64,000 nt of DNA from Paraburkholderia solitsugae (lineage in GTDB: Bacteria; Pseudomonadota; Gammaproteobacteria; Burkholderiales; Burkholderiaceae), in the NCBI RefSeq assembly GCF_013177695.1, contig NZ_WOEY01000088.1, forward strand, positions 1-64,000, in the 5' to 3' direction. Both the position numbers and the translations under genes were made by a program. This document shows positions 33,341 through 42,572 of this stretch, one piece after another (position 1 is the stretch's first letter; each line of letters starts with the position of its first letter). Under the pieces are notes generated by a model. That model did no database searches, was not told the DNA's origin, and worked only from the letters and a program-made list of their open reading frames with translations.

Positions 33341-35659
33341 ATGACTTGCGAAGCGACATCAGATAGCACGATGGGAGCAGCGCCTGAGGGCACCCGCTAT
33401 GGGCCGGACCGGGCCGAGGGGGTGCTGGCGTCGGAGCGTACGGTGTTGCGGCTGATTACCCGCAACACCCCGCTGCCGGAATTGCTCGATGAAGTATGCC
33501 GCCGCGCGGAAGCGCTGCTCGGCGATGGCGCGACCTGCTCGATCCTGTTGCTGGACGCGGACGGCCTACGCGCGCGGGTGGGCGGCGCGCCTTCACTGCC
33601 GGCGCATTTCAGCGCTGCGATCGACGGCGTCGCGATCGGCCCAGGGGCCGGGTCCTGCGGCACCGCGATGTACGAGCGGCGCATGGTTGCGGTCGAGGAT
33701 ATCGAAACCGATCCACTGTGGGCCGATTTCAAGCACCTCGCGTTGCCGCTCGGCTTGCGCGCGTGCTGGTCGGTGCCATTTGAAAACGATACCGGCAAGG
33801 TGCTGGGCGCGTTCGCCGTCTATCACCGCACGTCGCGCCGGCCGAGCGCCGAAGAAGCGGCGATGCTCCACGACATCAGCCACAGTGTCGGTCTCGCCGT
33901 TCAGCAGGACGCCATGGCGCGACGCCTCGCGCACAGCGAGGAGCATCACCGGCTGGTCGTCAACCATCTCAACGAAGGCATCATCGTGCAGTCGCGCGAC
34001 GGCGTGGTGCTGGCCTGCAATCCGAGTGCGCAACGCATTCTGCGGGCGAGCGCCGAACTGATCGGCCACGACATTCTGACGGTGATGGTGCGTGCGTATC
34101 ACGAGGACGGTTCTGTTGTCACGGATGCCGATCGTCCGACCACGCAGGTGCTGGAGACCGGCAAACCCCTGCTCGGCGTCACGATCGGTCTGGAGCTGAC
34201 CGATGGGGATGTCATCTGGATTACTGAGAATGTCGTGCCGATCATCAAGCCGGGCGACAGCGAACCCAGTTCGGTGCTGATTTCGTTTACCGACATCGGG
34301 CCGGTGCGCGAGGCGCAACGGCAGCTCAAGTTTCTGGCTACGCGCGATCCGCTCACCGGCCTCTACAATCGCGCCTACCTGGCCGAGAGGATGCGCGAAC
34401 TGATCGCGCCGTGTGGCGTGGCGGGGATGGACGAGCTGGCGCGGGTCGCCGTGCTGTTCGTCGATCTGGACGGTTTCAAGAAGGTCAACGACACCGCCGG
34501 TCACGAGGCCGGGGATGCGCTTCTGTGCAGCGTGGCGGAGCGCCTGTCGGCGTGTGTCGCGCCGGACGACACACTCGCGCGCGTGGGCGGTGACGAGTTC
34601 GTGATCGTGGTCAGCGCGTACGAAAACACGGGCCATCTGATCGCGCTCGCCCAGCGCATTCTCGACACGATCGCGGTGCCGTTCGCGGTGGCGGACAACG
34701 AGTACTACATGGGCGCGTCGATTGGCCTCAGTCTGTTTCCCGAAGACGGTCACGACGTGGCCACGCTGATGCGCAACGCCGACTCGGCGATGTATCACGC
34801 GAAACAATGCGGCCGCAACAATTTTCAGTTCTTCACGGCCGAACTGAATCGGCATCTGCAACGCCGCTTCATGATCGAGCAGGCATTGCGGCGCGCGCTC
34901 GCCACCAACGAACTGAGTCTCGTGTATCAGCCGATCGTCGACAGCCAGTGCGGCCGTACCATCGGCGCCGAAGCGCTGCTGCGCTGGTACAACAGCGAGC
35001 TGGGCAACGTCTCGCCGGTGGAATTCATCCCCGTTGCCGAAGATGCCGGCCTGATCGTCGAGATCGGCGCCTGGGTGCTGGCACGGGCCTGCGAGCAGGT
35101 CGCGCAATGGCGGCGCACGCTGGCGCCGGATTTGATCGTCGCGGTGAATCTGTCGCCGCGCCAGTTCAAAGGAGGCCTGGTGGAGCGGATCGAGCGCTGT
35201 CTCGAGCAGTCCGGGCTCGAACCCGGGGCGCTGGAACTGGAGATTACCGAGCGGCTCCTGATGAGCGACAGCGACGCCGTCTTGCCGATGCTGAGTGCGT
35301 TGAGCGCGATGGGCGTGCGGATTTCCGTCGACGATTTCGGCACCGGGTATTCGTCGCTGTCGTATTTGAAGCGGTTTCCGCTGCATAACCTGAAGATCGA
35401 TCGTTCCTTCGTCGCGGGCTTGCCGGATCATCGCGATTCGATCGCGATCACGCAAGCAGTGGTGGCGATGGCCCATTCGCTTGGCATGAATGTCACGGCC
35501 GAAGGCGTGGAGACCGCCGAGCAGGCGGCGTTCTTGCGCGCGATCGCTTGCGACAAGCAGCAGGGGTATTTTTATAGCCGGCCTGTCGGGGCGGGGGCTT
35601 ATGCGCGTAGTTTGTCTGACGCGCAGGTGCGGTTCGCCGGCGTGGCGCAACCGTCCTGA
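33341..35659 (+). CDS. GAF-PAS-GGDEF-EAL cyclic-di-GMP protein
   Basis: A 772-residue cytoplasmic signalling protein. A GAF domain is in about residues 15-185 (GPGAGSCGTAMYERRMVAVEDI), a PAS domain in about 200-320 (NHLNEGIIVQSRDGVVLACN), then a GGDEF cyclase domain with intact RVGGDEFVIV and an EAL phosphodiesterase domain with EALLRWYN, VNLSPRQF, ELEITERL and DDFGTGYSSLSYLK. Both catalytic signatures look intact; no inhibitory RxxD is at the usual distance before GGDEF. It probably makes and breaks c-di-GMP in response to GAF/PAS signals. A GTG at 33320 could start it 7 codons earlier; the ATG at 33341 is chosen. Confidence 0.93.
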   Translation: MTCEATSDSTMGAAPEGTRYGPDRAEGVLASERTVLRLITRNTPLPELLDEVCRRAEALLGDGATCSILLLDADGLRARVGGAPSLPAHFSAAIDGVAIGPGAGSCGTAMYERRMVAVEDIETDPLWADFKHLALPLGLRACWSVPFENDTGKVLGAFAVYHRTSRRPSAEEAAMLHDISHSVGLAVQQDAMARRLAHSEEHHRLVVNHLNEGIIVQSRDGVVLACNPSAQRILRASAELIGHDILTVMVRAYHEDGSVVTDADRPTTQVLETGKPLLGVTIGLELTDGDVIWITENVVPIIKPGDSEPSSVLISFTDIGPVREAQRQLKFLATRDPLTGLYNRAYLAERMRELIAPCGVAGMDELARVAVLFVDLDGFKKVNDTAGHEAGDALLCSVAERLSACVAPDDTLARVGGDEFVIVVSAYENTGHLIALAQRILDTIAVPFAVADNEYYMGASIGLSLFPEDGHDVATLMRNADSAMYHAKQCGRNNFQFFTAELNRHLQRRFMIEQALRRALATNELSLVYQPIVDSQCGRTIGAEALLRWYNSELGNVSPVEFIPVAEDAGLIVEIGAWVLARACEQVAQWRRTLAPDLIVAVNLSPRQFKGGLVERIERCLEQSGLEPGALELEITERLLMSDSDAVLPMLSALSAMGVRISVDDFGTGYSSLSYLKRFPLHNLKIDRSFVAGLPDHRDSIAITQAVVAMAHSLGMNVTAEGVETAEQAAFLRAIACDKQQGYFYSRPVGAGAYARSLSDAQVRFAGVAQPS

Positions 35660-35660
35660 C

Positions 35661-35682
35661 GCCTGCGGCCACGGCCGCAGGC
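35661..35682 (+). terminator. Strong hairpin after the GGDEF-EAL gene
   Basis: GCCTGCGGCC, two bases, then GGCCGCAGGC form a 10-bp GC stem immediately after the stop. It lacks a T tract, so it may act as a factor-dependent terminator or an mRNA 3' end stabiliser. Confidence 0.45.
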
Positions 35683-35882
35683 GCCGCAAACCCACAACGC
35701 TGGGCGGGTTATCACAACAATCCGAGCCCACTGCCGCAGGCATCCAGACTCGATTGTTCAGTTTCGCAAACAAGTGACTTCGCGTTCCTGGTATTTATCC
35801 GAGGTCCCGGTCTCCCTACAATTCTCCCATCGAATGTAAATTCCGCGCCGCGCCGTTGCGGCCTCGCGCGATGGGAGCCGTT

Positions 35883-36071
35883 ATGCCAGCCTTGATTACA
35901 AACCAGCTTTATCGGCCATCGGTGGTCCTGCCGATGGTTGCCCTCATGCAAGTGATGGTGTCGCAGGATTTCAACCTCGGGCAGGTCGGCTGGGTCGTCG
36001 CGACGCGCGGCGCGCAGGCCGCCCTGCAACGCTCGCGCGAATTGATCTGCGCCGCGCATTGCCACGCCTGA
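35883..36071 (+). CDS. Small hypothetical protein, 62 residues
   Basis: A 62-residue ORF that begins MPALITNQLYRPSVVLPMVA and ends in ICAAHCHA. It has a hydrophobic N-terminal half and a GAQAALQRSREL segment. Upstream in-frame codons reach 35856; the ATG at 35883 lies after GGGAGCCGTT, a fair ribosome binding site. It sits alone between the c-di-GMP gene and the flavoprotein gene. I cannot name a family; it may be real because the site is in a plausible promoter-and-RBS setting, but it is short. Confidence 0.4.
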   Translation: MPALITNQLYRPSVVLPMVALMQVMVSQDFNLGQVGWVVATRGAQAALQRSRELICAAHCHA

Positions 36072-36262
36072 ACGCAACCACAATCGGGCGCCATCCACGC
36101 CAAGCGGCCGGCGCCGGCGCCTCGGCGGGGCGAAAACAGATCGCAAGCCGGCGCGCGAACAGCGCAGAGGGCAACAGAAACATCCAGAAGGGGCGATAAA
36201 GGCAACGCGAGGCGCTGGGGGTAAGATGCTACGACCCACACCCCAGCCTCGGGAGATCTGCC

Positions 36263-37663
36263 ATGCCACAGCACTTCGACGCAGTCGTGATCGGCACGGG
36301 ACAAGGGGGGGCGCCGCTCGCTGTCCGTCTTGGCCAAAGTGGCCGTCAAACCGCGGTCATCGAACGTGCGGCCTTCGGCGGGACTTGCGTGAATGTCGGC
36401 TGCACGCCGACCAAGTCGTATGTGGCCAGCGCCCGCGCGGCCCACGTAGCGCGCGGCGCCGCGGACCTGGGCGTGCAGGTGAGCGGCGCGGTCAGCGTTG
36501 ATATGGCAGCGGTCAAGGCCCGCAAAGACCGGATCATTGGCCAATCGCGCGACGGCGTCGAGAAATGGCTGCGCAGCACGGATAACGTGACCGTCTTCAA
36601 CGGCCACGCGCGCTTCACCGGTGCGCATACGCTTGCCATCCACTGCCCGGACGGCGCCGTGTCCGACGAACTCAGCGCCGACGAAATCTTCATCAATACC
36701 GGCACACGCGCAGTCGTGCCGCCGCTCGAAGGGCTCGAGCGAATTCGCTACTACACCAACTCCAATCTGCTCGAACTGACGGAATTGCCGGGCCATCTGG
36801 TGATTGTCGGCGGCAGTTACATCGCGCTCGAATTTGCACAGATTTTTCGCCGCTTCGGCAGCCGGGTGACGGTGCTGGTCCGCGGCGAGCGCGTGCTCAC
36901 GCGTGAGGATGCCGACTTCGCCGACTCCGTGCAGAAGGTGCTGGCGCGCGAAGGAGTCGAGTTTGTCTTCGGCGTGCAGCCCTCGCGGGTCGAACCGCAT
37001 CCGCATCGCGAGAACGACGTGTGCATCGGCTTCGAGCAGAATATTCCCGCGCTCGAAGCGTCACATCTGCTGTTCGCCACTGGCCGTGAACCGAATACCG
37101 ACGACCTCGGCCTCGACGCTGCCGGCATCGCGACGGACAAGCACGGCACGATTCCCGTCGACGGCCAGTTGCGCACCAATGTGCCGGGCGTCTGGGCGAT
37201 CGGCGATATCAACGGACGCGGCGCCTTTACTCACACGTCCTACGATGATTTCCAGATCGTCGCGGCCAATCTGCTCGATGGTGGCGCGCGCAGCGTCGAC
37301 ACGCGGATCATGACGTATGCGGTGTTCGTCGACCCGCCGCTCGCGCGCGTCGGGCTCTCGGAGGCTGATGTGCGCAAGGCCGGCCGCGACGCGCTGATCG
37401 CCACCATGCCGATGACGCGGGTGGGCCGCGCCCGCGAACGCGGCGAGACCGACGGCTTCATGAAGGTGCTGGTCGACGCAGCGAGCAAGCAGATTCTTGG
37501 CGCGGCGATTCATGGCATCGAAGGCGACGAAGCGTTGCACACGTTCGTCGACATCATGACGGCAGGCGCGCCGTATCCGACCTTGCAGTACGCCATGCAC
37601 ATTCATCCAACAATCAGCGAACTGGTGCCGACCTTGCTCGATGGACTCAAGCCGTTGAAATGA
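36263..37663 (+). CDS. FAD-containing pyridine nucleotide-disulfide oxidoreductase (mercuric-reductase-like)
   Basis: A 466-residue class I flavoprotein disulfide reductase. It has the FAD motif GTGQGGAPLA (residues 11-20), the redox Cys42 and Cys47 in FGGTCVNVGCTPTK, the second Rossmann motif VIVGGSYIALEFAQIF for NAD(P)H, an ATGREPNTDDLGLDAAGI segment, GVWAIGDINGRG, and the C-terminal dimer helix with HIHPTISELVPTLL. The final His-Ile-His-Pro-Thr is typical of this branch. It lacks the extra N-terminal HMA domain of MerA, so mercuric reduction is not assured; it may reduce a dithiol or other disulfide. The start follows GGGAGATCTGCC. Confidence 0.9.
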   Translation: MPQHFDAVVIGTGQGGAPLAVRLGQSGRQTAVIERAAFGGTCVNVGCTPTKSYVASARAAHVARGAADLGVQVSGAVSVDMAAVKARKDRIIGQSRDGVEKWLRSTDNVTVFNGHARFTGAHTLAIHCPDGAVSDELSADEIFINTGTRAVVPPLEGLERIRYYTNSNLLELTELPGHLVIVGGSYIALEFAQIFRRFGSRVTVLVRGERVLTREDADFADSVQKVLAREGVEFVFGVQPSRVEPHPHRENDVCIGFEQNIPALEASHLLFATGREPNTDDLGLDAAGIATDKHGTIPVDGQLRTNVPGVWAIGDINGRGAFTHTSYDDFQIVAANLLDGGARSVDTRIMTYAVFVDPPLARVGLSEADVRKAGRDALIATMPMTRVGRARERGETDGFMKVLVDAASKQILGAAIHGIEGDEALHTFVDIMTAGAPYPTLQYAMHIHPTISELVPTLLDGLKPLK

Positions 37664-37753
37664 GCGGTGCGCCCAGTGGCAAACCGGGTGACGAGCACGA
37701 TGGGCGAAAACATGCAAGGAACGCAGCTGACGAGCCTAGCCGGAACACAAGCG

Positions 37754-38101
37754 ATGAAACGCATAATCGGCAGCGGTAATCTTTTCGATCTCAGCGCGCC
37801 GTCGAGCCCTGATGAGCAAGTCGACGCGCTCGTGGATGAAGCCGGCGTGAGCATCGAGCGGATCGTCTCGCGGGGGCACGCAAGCCCGCCGGACTTCTGG
37901 TACGACAGTCCTCGCGCCGAGTGGGTCGTGCTGCTGAGCGGCGCGGCGACGCTCGAATTCGAAGGCGAGCGTGAGCCGCATCCGATGAAGCCGGGCGATC
38001 ACGTGCTGATCGAAGCGCATTGCCGGCATCGGGTGGCATGGACGAGCGACACGGAGCCGAGCGTGTGGCTCGCGGTTTACTACCCTGGCGTTCGCCGCTA
38101 A
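37754..38101 (+). CDS. Cupin domain protein
   Basis: A 115-residue single-domain cupin with EWVVLLSGAATLEFEGERE and HPMKPGDHVLIEAHCRHRVAWTS, including the His and Glu residues that usually bind metal and the second cupin motif HRV. The frame is open from 37667, with ATG codons at 37700 and 37712; 37754 is chosen because it gives the standard family N-terminus MKRIIGSGNLFDLS. Function is unknown; it is 90 bp after the flavoprotein gene on the same strand. Confidence 0.75.
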   Translation: MKRIIGSGNLFDLSAPSSPDEQVDALVDEAGVSIERIVSRGHASPPDFWYDSPRAEWVVLLSGAATLEFEGEREPHPMKPGDHVLIEAHCRHRVAWTSDTEPSVWLAVYYPGVRR

Positions 38102-38219
38102 CTGTTCGCGAGGGGGCGCCAGGCGGCGCCGGACGGGTTGATGGGCAATGACCGATAGCTGCGATCACACCGCCATAACGGGATTACACTCGAACTGGCA
38201 CGTATCCTGGAGCGAGATC

Positions 38220-38537
38220 ATGACTGATGCCGACCCCAAAAGCACTTTTCGCGGTCTTCCGTTGACCCCGGAACAGGACGCGGAAGTCAGACACTACATA
38301 AAAAAGCAGAAGCAACAGGGCGCGCCGTGGGACACGTCAGAACTGGCGGCCATGCTTCGCGACATGCTGGAGCCCCCGGGCGATGACGACGTAGAATTCG
38401 ATCCTGTTTTCGATGAAACGAAAGCGGCGGCTGAACGTGCGGCGGCTTCGATCGACGAGGCGATGGACCCGACTGAGGCGAGCGAAGAGCGGAACGCGGC
38501 CATGGAAATCGAGGCGATGAAGGGCATGAGGCGATGA
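38220..38537 (+). CDS. Hypothetical acidic protein, 105 residues
   Basis: A 105-residue, highly charged, mostly helical protein (KKQKQQGAPWDTSELAAML and ETKAAAERAAASIDEAMD). No family is recognised. The ATG at 38220 follows GGAGCGAGATC; the longer frame to 38148 has no site of that quality. It lies between the cupin and DUF488 genes, all on the plus strand. Confidence 0.55.
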   Translation: MTDADPKSTFRGLPLTPEQDAEVRHYIKKQKQQGAPWDTSELAAMLRDMLEPPGDDDVEFDPVFDETKAAAERAAASIDEAMDPTEASEERNAAMEIEAMKGMRR

Positions 38538-38640
38538 GCCTGCTGCATCACAGAATCACCGGCGAGCGACGCTGAACGACCCGGCGGGGGACGGCCGCGA
38601 GTCCACCAGGCGAGTCGACCAGAAATCAGGGGATAAAAAT

Positions 38641-39027
38641 ATGAGCATTAGCATCGTCCAGCTTGGGTCTCCGAGGGCAGACGACGAAGGGGTGCGTATC
38701 GGTACCGTTCGGCGGCCGCCACGCGGCGTACCACGGACGGAATTCGCCACGCGCGACTATTACGACGTGTGGCTGCCTAATCTGTCGCCTGATGCGGAGC
38801 TGGTGAAAGAAGCCAAGGCGGTCGCGAGCGACGCTGAGTGGGCCGCGTTCGCGAAAAAATTCCGCACGGAGATGAATAGTAGCGATACCAGTAAGGTGTT
38901 GGACCTGCTGGCTGCATTGTCGAAAACGGCAAACTTCTCCGTCGGTTGCTACTGCGAGGACGAAAGCCGGTGCCATCGCAGCATTCTTCGTCAGTTGTTA
39001 GACGAGCGGGGTGCGCTGATAAGGTGA
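38641..39027 (+). CDS. DUF488 family protein
   Basis: A 128-residue protein of the DUF488 family. The family marks YYDVWLPNLSPDAELV and CYCEDESRCHRSILRQLL are present, the second with Cys and His residues suited to a metal or catalytic role. Start after GGGGATAAAAAT. Its function is unknown in general; it is a soluble single-domain protein here. Confidence 0.85.
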   Translation: MSISIVQLGSPRADDEGVRIGTVRRPPRGVPRTEFATRDYYDVWLPNLSPDAELVKEAKAVASDAEWAAFAKKFRTEMNSSDTSKVLDLLAALSKTANFSVGCYCEDESRCHRSILRQLLDERGALIR

Positions 39028-39067
39028 GGTCTTTACAATCGCGACTACACAATCAGGAAACCGACCG

Positions 39068-39643
39068 ATGGGCAAGGGACGCGTCGAAGCCTTCAGCGAT
39101 GGCGTGATTGCCATCATCATCACGATCATGGTGCTCGAGTTGAAGGTGCCGGACGGCTACGATCTCGCCGCGCTGCGCCCCGTGATCCCCGTGTTCTGCG
39201 CCTACGTGCTGAGTTTCATCTACGTCGGCATCTACTGGAACAATCATCACCACCTGTTCCATACCGTGCAGAAGGTCAACGGCGCGGTGCTCTGGGCCAA
39301 TCTCCATCTGCTGTTCTGGTTGTCGCTGCTGCCGGCCGTCACGCATTGGGTCGGCGAAAACCATCTCGCCGCCTGGCCGACCGCGATGTACGGCGTGGTG
39401 CTGTTCATGTCGGCGATTGCGTATTTCATTCTGACCCGCGTGCTGATCCGCGAGCACGGCACGCAGTCGACGATCGCGAAGGCAGTCGGCAACGACTTCA
39501 AGGGCAAGGTCTCGGTCGTCATCTATCTGGCGGGCATTGCGCTGGCATTCGTTCAGCCGTGGCTCTCGGCTGCGCTTTACACGCTGGCCGCGGCGTGGTG
39601 GCTGGTGCCCGACCGGCGCATCGAACACGTGCTGGAAGCGTAA
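39068..39643 (+). CDS. TMEM175/DUF1211-family membrane protein
   Basis: A 191-residue membrane protein with about six hydrophobic helices. The signature RVEAFSDGVIAIIITIMV near the N-terminus is that of TMEM175-like potassium channels, where the FSD motif lines the pore; YWNNHHHLFHTVQ and LFWLSLLPAVTHWV are further family marks. Bacterial members form K+-selective channels. It lies two bases before the next membrane protein gene, suggesting an operon. Confidence 0.85.
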   Translation: MGKGRVEAFSDGVIAIIITIMVLELKVPDGYDLAALRPVIPVFCAYVLSFIYVGIYWNNHHHLFHTVQKVNGAVLWANLHLLFWLSLLPAVTHWVGENHLAAWPTAMYGVVLFMSAIAYFILTRVLIREHGTQSTIAKAVGNDFKGKVSVVIYLAGIALAFVQPWLSAALYTLAAAWWLVPDRRIEHVLEA

Positions 39644-39645
39644 GC

Positions 39646-40455
39646 ATGCTGCTTACGCTCAAGCTCGCGCTGGTGCCCGCGTTTCTCGCCGCGCTGACGG
39701 TGGCGGGACGCGTGTGGGGACCGTCGGTGGCGGGGTGGCTCGCCGGGCTGCCGGTGGTGGCCGGTCCGATCGTGTTGTTGCTCGCGCTGGAGCGTGGGCC
39801 GGCGTTCGCGGCGCAGGCATCGGCGGCGTCGATCGCGGCGATTGCCGCATCCGAGGCGTTCAATTTTGCGTATGCGTGGACCTGCCGGCGTTCGGCATGG
39901 CCGCTTGCGCTGATGGCCGGCATGCTCGGGTGGGTCGGCGTTGCGATCCTGCTCACGCATTTGCCCGGTGGACTCATCTGGGCGGTGGCCGCGGGCTGCG
40001 TCGCTGTCGCCATTTCGCAAAATGGCTTGCCGCGCGTCACGGGGCGCGTGCCGGCCGCGCGCGTTGGGCTCGGCGATCTCGCGCTTCGGATGCTCGCCGG
40101 CGCGCTGTTGACGGTCGCGGTGACCACACTGTCCGCGTCGATGGGCGCGACGTGGAGCGGATTGCTGTCGGTGTTTCCTTTGCTCGGCATCGTGCTCGCG
40201 GTGTCGGCCCAGCGTGCGCACGGCGCGGACTTCGTCGCATTGCTGATGCGCGGTATGGTGATCGGCCGCGGCTCGTTCGCGGCATTCTTTGCTGTGATCG
40301 CGACGATGGTGCCGCACTATGGCGTGTGGTTGAGCTTTGCATGTGCGTCGTTGGTGTCGATGGTGGTGCAGGGTGCGACCCGGCGGTTGCTTCGCGTGAA
40401 GCGGCCGGTGCAGGCGCCGACGCGTGAACTTGCTGAACAGCAGCCGGCAGACTGA
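39646..40455 (+). CDS. Hypothetical multi-pass membrane protein
   Basis: A 269-residue protein with about eight hydrophobic helices, Ala/Gly/Leu-rich, and a short basic C-terminal tail (TRRLLRVKRPVQAPTRELAEQQPAD). A motif-like LLMRGMVIGRGSFAAFFAVI lies in the last third. It starts at 39646, two bases after the TMEM175-like stop, so they are likely co-transcribed. I do not recognise a transporter family with confidence. Confidence 0.7.
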   Translation: MLLTLKLALVPAFLAALTVAGRVWGPSVAGWLAGLPVVAGPIVLLLALERGPAFAAQASAASIAAIAASEAFNFAYAWTCRRSAWPLALMAGMLGWVGVAILLTHLPGGLIWAVAAGCVAVAISQNGLPRVTGRVPAARVGLGDLALRMLAGALLTVAVTTLSASMGATWSGLLSVFPLLGIVLAVSAQRAHGADFVALLMRGMVIGRGSFAAFFAVIATMVPHYGVWLSFACASLVSMVVQGATRRLLRVKRPVQAPTRELAEQQPAD

Positions 40456-40479
40456 GGCCGTTTGGCCGATACTCGCATC

Positions 40480-40968
40480 ATGACTTCGCGCAACCCACGT
40501 TCCCCAGCCACCCGAATCGGCCTGATCTCCGACACGCACAACCTCGTGCGGCCTGAAGCCCTGCAGTACCTCGCGGGTTGCGATGCGATCATCCACGCGG
40601 GCGATATCTGCAATCAGGCGGTGCTCGATGCACTCGCGCAGATCGCGCCGGTTACCGCCGTGCGCGGCAATAATGACATCGGAGAACCGGTTGCCTCGCT
40701 GCCGATGCGCGCAAAACTGACTATCCAACAGGTGACGATCCTCGTCGTGCATGACATCGCCGACGTGGGCGACGATCCGCGTCGTGAAGGCATCGACGTG
40801 GTCGTGACGGGGCACTCGCATAAGCCCGCGATCAGCGAACGTGACGGGGTGCTGTTCGTCAATCCCGGCAGCGCCGGACCGAGGCGTTTCAAGTTGCCGA
40901 TTTCCGCGGGCATGCTAATCGTTGAAGGCGCGCACGCAAGCGCGACGTTCGATTCCCTGGTGGCGTAA
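40480..40968 (+). CDS. YfcE/MJ0936-type metallophosphoesterase
   Basis: A 162-residue phosphodiesterase of the YfcE type. The metal-site motifs are visible in order: GLISDTHN, IIHAGDICN, VRGNND, VVTGHSHKP. These place Asp, His and Asn on a binuclear metal centre. Members hydrolyse phosphodiesters such as bis(p-nitrophenyl)phosphate; the natural substrate is unclear. A TTG at 40462 could start it earlier; the ATG at 40480 is chosen. It ends right before an intrinsic terminator. Confidence 0.9.
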   Translation: MTSRNPRSPATRIGLISDTHNLVRPEALQYLAGCDAIIHAGDICNQAVLDALAQIAPVTAVRGNNDIGEPVASLPMRAKLTIQQVTILVVHDIADVGDDPRREGIDVVVTGHSHKPAISERDGVLFVNPGSAGPRRFKLPISAGMLIVEGAHASATFDSLVA

Positions 40969-40969
40969 A

Positions 40970-41003
40970 AAAACGGGCCGGCAAATTTTTGCCGGCCCGT
41001 TTT
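40970..41003 (+). terminator. Strong intrinsic terminator
   Basis: AAAACGGGCCGGCAAA, two T, then TTTGCCGGCCCGTTTT give a 16-bp stem, directly after the phosphoesterase stop. Its A/T flanks make it bidirectional; the carrier gene on the other strand ends 100 bp further on. Confidence 0.9.
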
Positions 41004-41102
41004 CGGACACGCTGGTGTCAGTTGTTGCGGGTCTGTGCGGCCGCATGCAACTGCGGGTGATACTCGCAGCACTCCGGCGGCTAGCTGCCGCGCAACCCAG
41101 GA

Positions 41103-42572
41103 TCAGGCACGCGCCGTAGCCGCGGCAGCGTAACCTTCATCCATCTCTGCCGCCTCACGTTCGCCGCGCAGTACCGCATGCGCTTCCGCACGCGTTGCCA
41201 CGCAGGGACCCGAGCCGAGCAGCGGCTTGCGGGCTGTTTCACGTAGTGCGAACACCGACACGACACCGATCAGCGACGCGCCCATCAGGTAGTACGCGGG
41301 CATCATCAGATTGCCGGTGCTGTCGACCAGCCATGCCGTGACGAGCGGCGTCGTCCCGCCGAACAGCGACACCGAAATGTTGAAGCCGATCGCGAGCGCA
41401 CCGTAGCGGATCTTCGTCGGGAACAGCGCCGGCAGCGCCGACGGCATCACGCCGGTAAAGCACGACAGCAGCACACCAAGGATCATCAGTCCGCCGAACA
41501 CCGGCAGCACGGTACCCATGCGAATCAGCAGCAGGGCGGGAATCGACAGCACGAACAGACCCACGCAACCGAACAGCATCACCGGCTTGCGGCCGATCGT
41601 GTCGGACAGGTGGCCGGCTGCCAGCGTCATCGGCATCATCAGCACCATCACGAGCAACGCGAGGAAGAGACCGTGCGTTTCGTTGAAGTGCAGCGTGGCC
41701 GACAGATAGCTCGGCAGATACGAGAGCGCCATGTAGTCGGTGACGTTGAAGATCAGCACGAGGCCGACGCACAGCAGAAGCGGCTTCCATTGCTGCATGA
41801 GCAACTCGCGGAAAGATTGCAACGGGCGCGCTTTGTCTTCGGCTTCGCGTTGCTCGGCCTGCTTCTTGAACGCGGGCGTTTCTTCGAGCTTGATCCGGAT
41901 GTACAGACCGACCAGACCCAGCGGGCCCGCGATCAGGAACGGCACACGCCAGCCCCACGAGAGCAGCGCATCGTTCGACAGCGTCGCCGTCAGGACCGCG
42001 ACCGTACCCGCGCCGAGCACATAGCCGATCAGCGTGCCGAACTCGAGGAAGCTGCCCATGAAGCCGCGGCGCTTGTCCGTCGAGAATTCGGCGATGAAGG
42101 TCGCGGCGCCGCCGTATTCACCCCCCGTCGAGAAGCCTTGCACGAGGCGCGCGACCAGCAGCAACACCGGCGCGAAAATGCCGATCGTCGTGTAGCTCGG
42201 AATCAGGCCGATCGCGAAGGTGCCGAGCGCCATCATGATCATCGTCATGGCCAGCACGCGCTGCCGGCCGATGCGGTCGCCCAGCGGCCCGAATACCATG
42301 CCGCCGATCGGCCGCACGAGGAACGCCGCGGCAAACGTGCCGAAGGTGGCGAGCAACTGCGCGGACGGGCTCGACGACGGGAAGAACACTTTGCCGAGCG
42401 TGACAGCAATGTAGCTGTACACGCCGAAATCGAACCATTCCATCGCGTTGCCGAGCGCCATGGCGCCGACGGCTCGCTTGAGAAGGGATTTGTCGACGAC
42501 GGTGATGTCGTCGAGCGAGAGGCGTTGTTCTTCTTTGTGGTGTCGCCAGAAGCCGTTGCTGGAAGCGGTCAA
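41103..42572 (-). CDS. MHS-family MFS transporter, ProP-like
   Basis: A metabolite:H+ symporter-family carrier close to E. coli ProP: GNAMEWFDFGVYSYIAVTLGK, RPIGGMVFGPLGDRIGRQRV and GFSTGGEYGGAATFIAEF are shared marks, with twelve predicted helices. It takes up proline, betaine or another osmolyte or an organic acid. The frame is open to an ATG at 42617. The TTG at 42572 is preceded by GGAG eight bases before it (GGAGTTTTCACCTTG), and it gives a ProP-like N-terminal length of 489 residues in total, so it is preferred; the longer start is possible. The osmosensing coiled coil at the ProP C-terminus is not evident, so osmosensing is uncertain. Confidence 0.85.
   Translation of the reverse strand: MTASSNGFWRHHKEEQRLSLDDITVVDKSLLKRAVGAMALGNAMEWFDFGVYSYIAVTLGKVFFPSSSPSAQLLATFGTFAAAFLVRPIGGMVFGPLGDRIGRQRVLAMTMIMMALGTFAIGLIPSYTTIGIFAPVLLLVARLVQGFSTGGEYGGAATFIAEFSTDKRRGFMGSFLEFGTLIGYVLGAGTVAVLTATLSNDALLSWGWRVPFLIAGPLGLVGLYIRIKLEETPAFKKQAEQREAEDKARPLQSFRELLMQQWKPLLLCVGLVLIFNVTDYMALSYLPSYLSATLHFNETHGLFLALLVMVLMMPMTLAAGHLSDTIGRKPVMLFGCVGLFVLSIPALLLIRMGTVLPVFGGLMILGVLLSCFTGVMPSALPALFPTKIRYGALAIGFNISVSLFGGTTPLVTAWLVDSTGNLMMPAYYLMGASLIGVVSVFALRETARKPLLGSGPCVATRAEAHAVLRGEREAAEMDEGYAAAATARA

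Noticed and set aside
33593..35773. Minus-strand frame of 726 codons opposite the GGDEF-EAL gene
   Set aside because: The plus strand encodes intact GAF, PAS, GGDEF and EAL domains; the antisense frame is His/Arg/Asp-rich without any domain, as expected for high-GC shadows.
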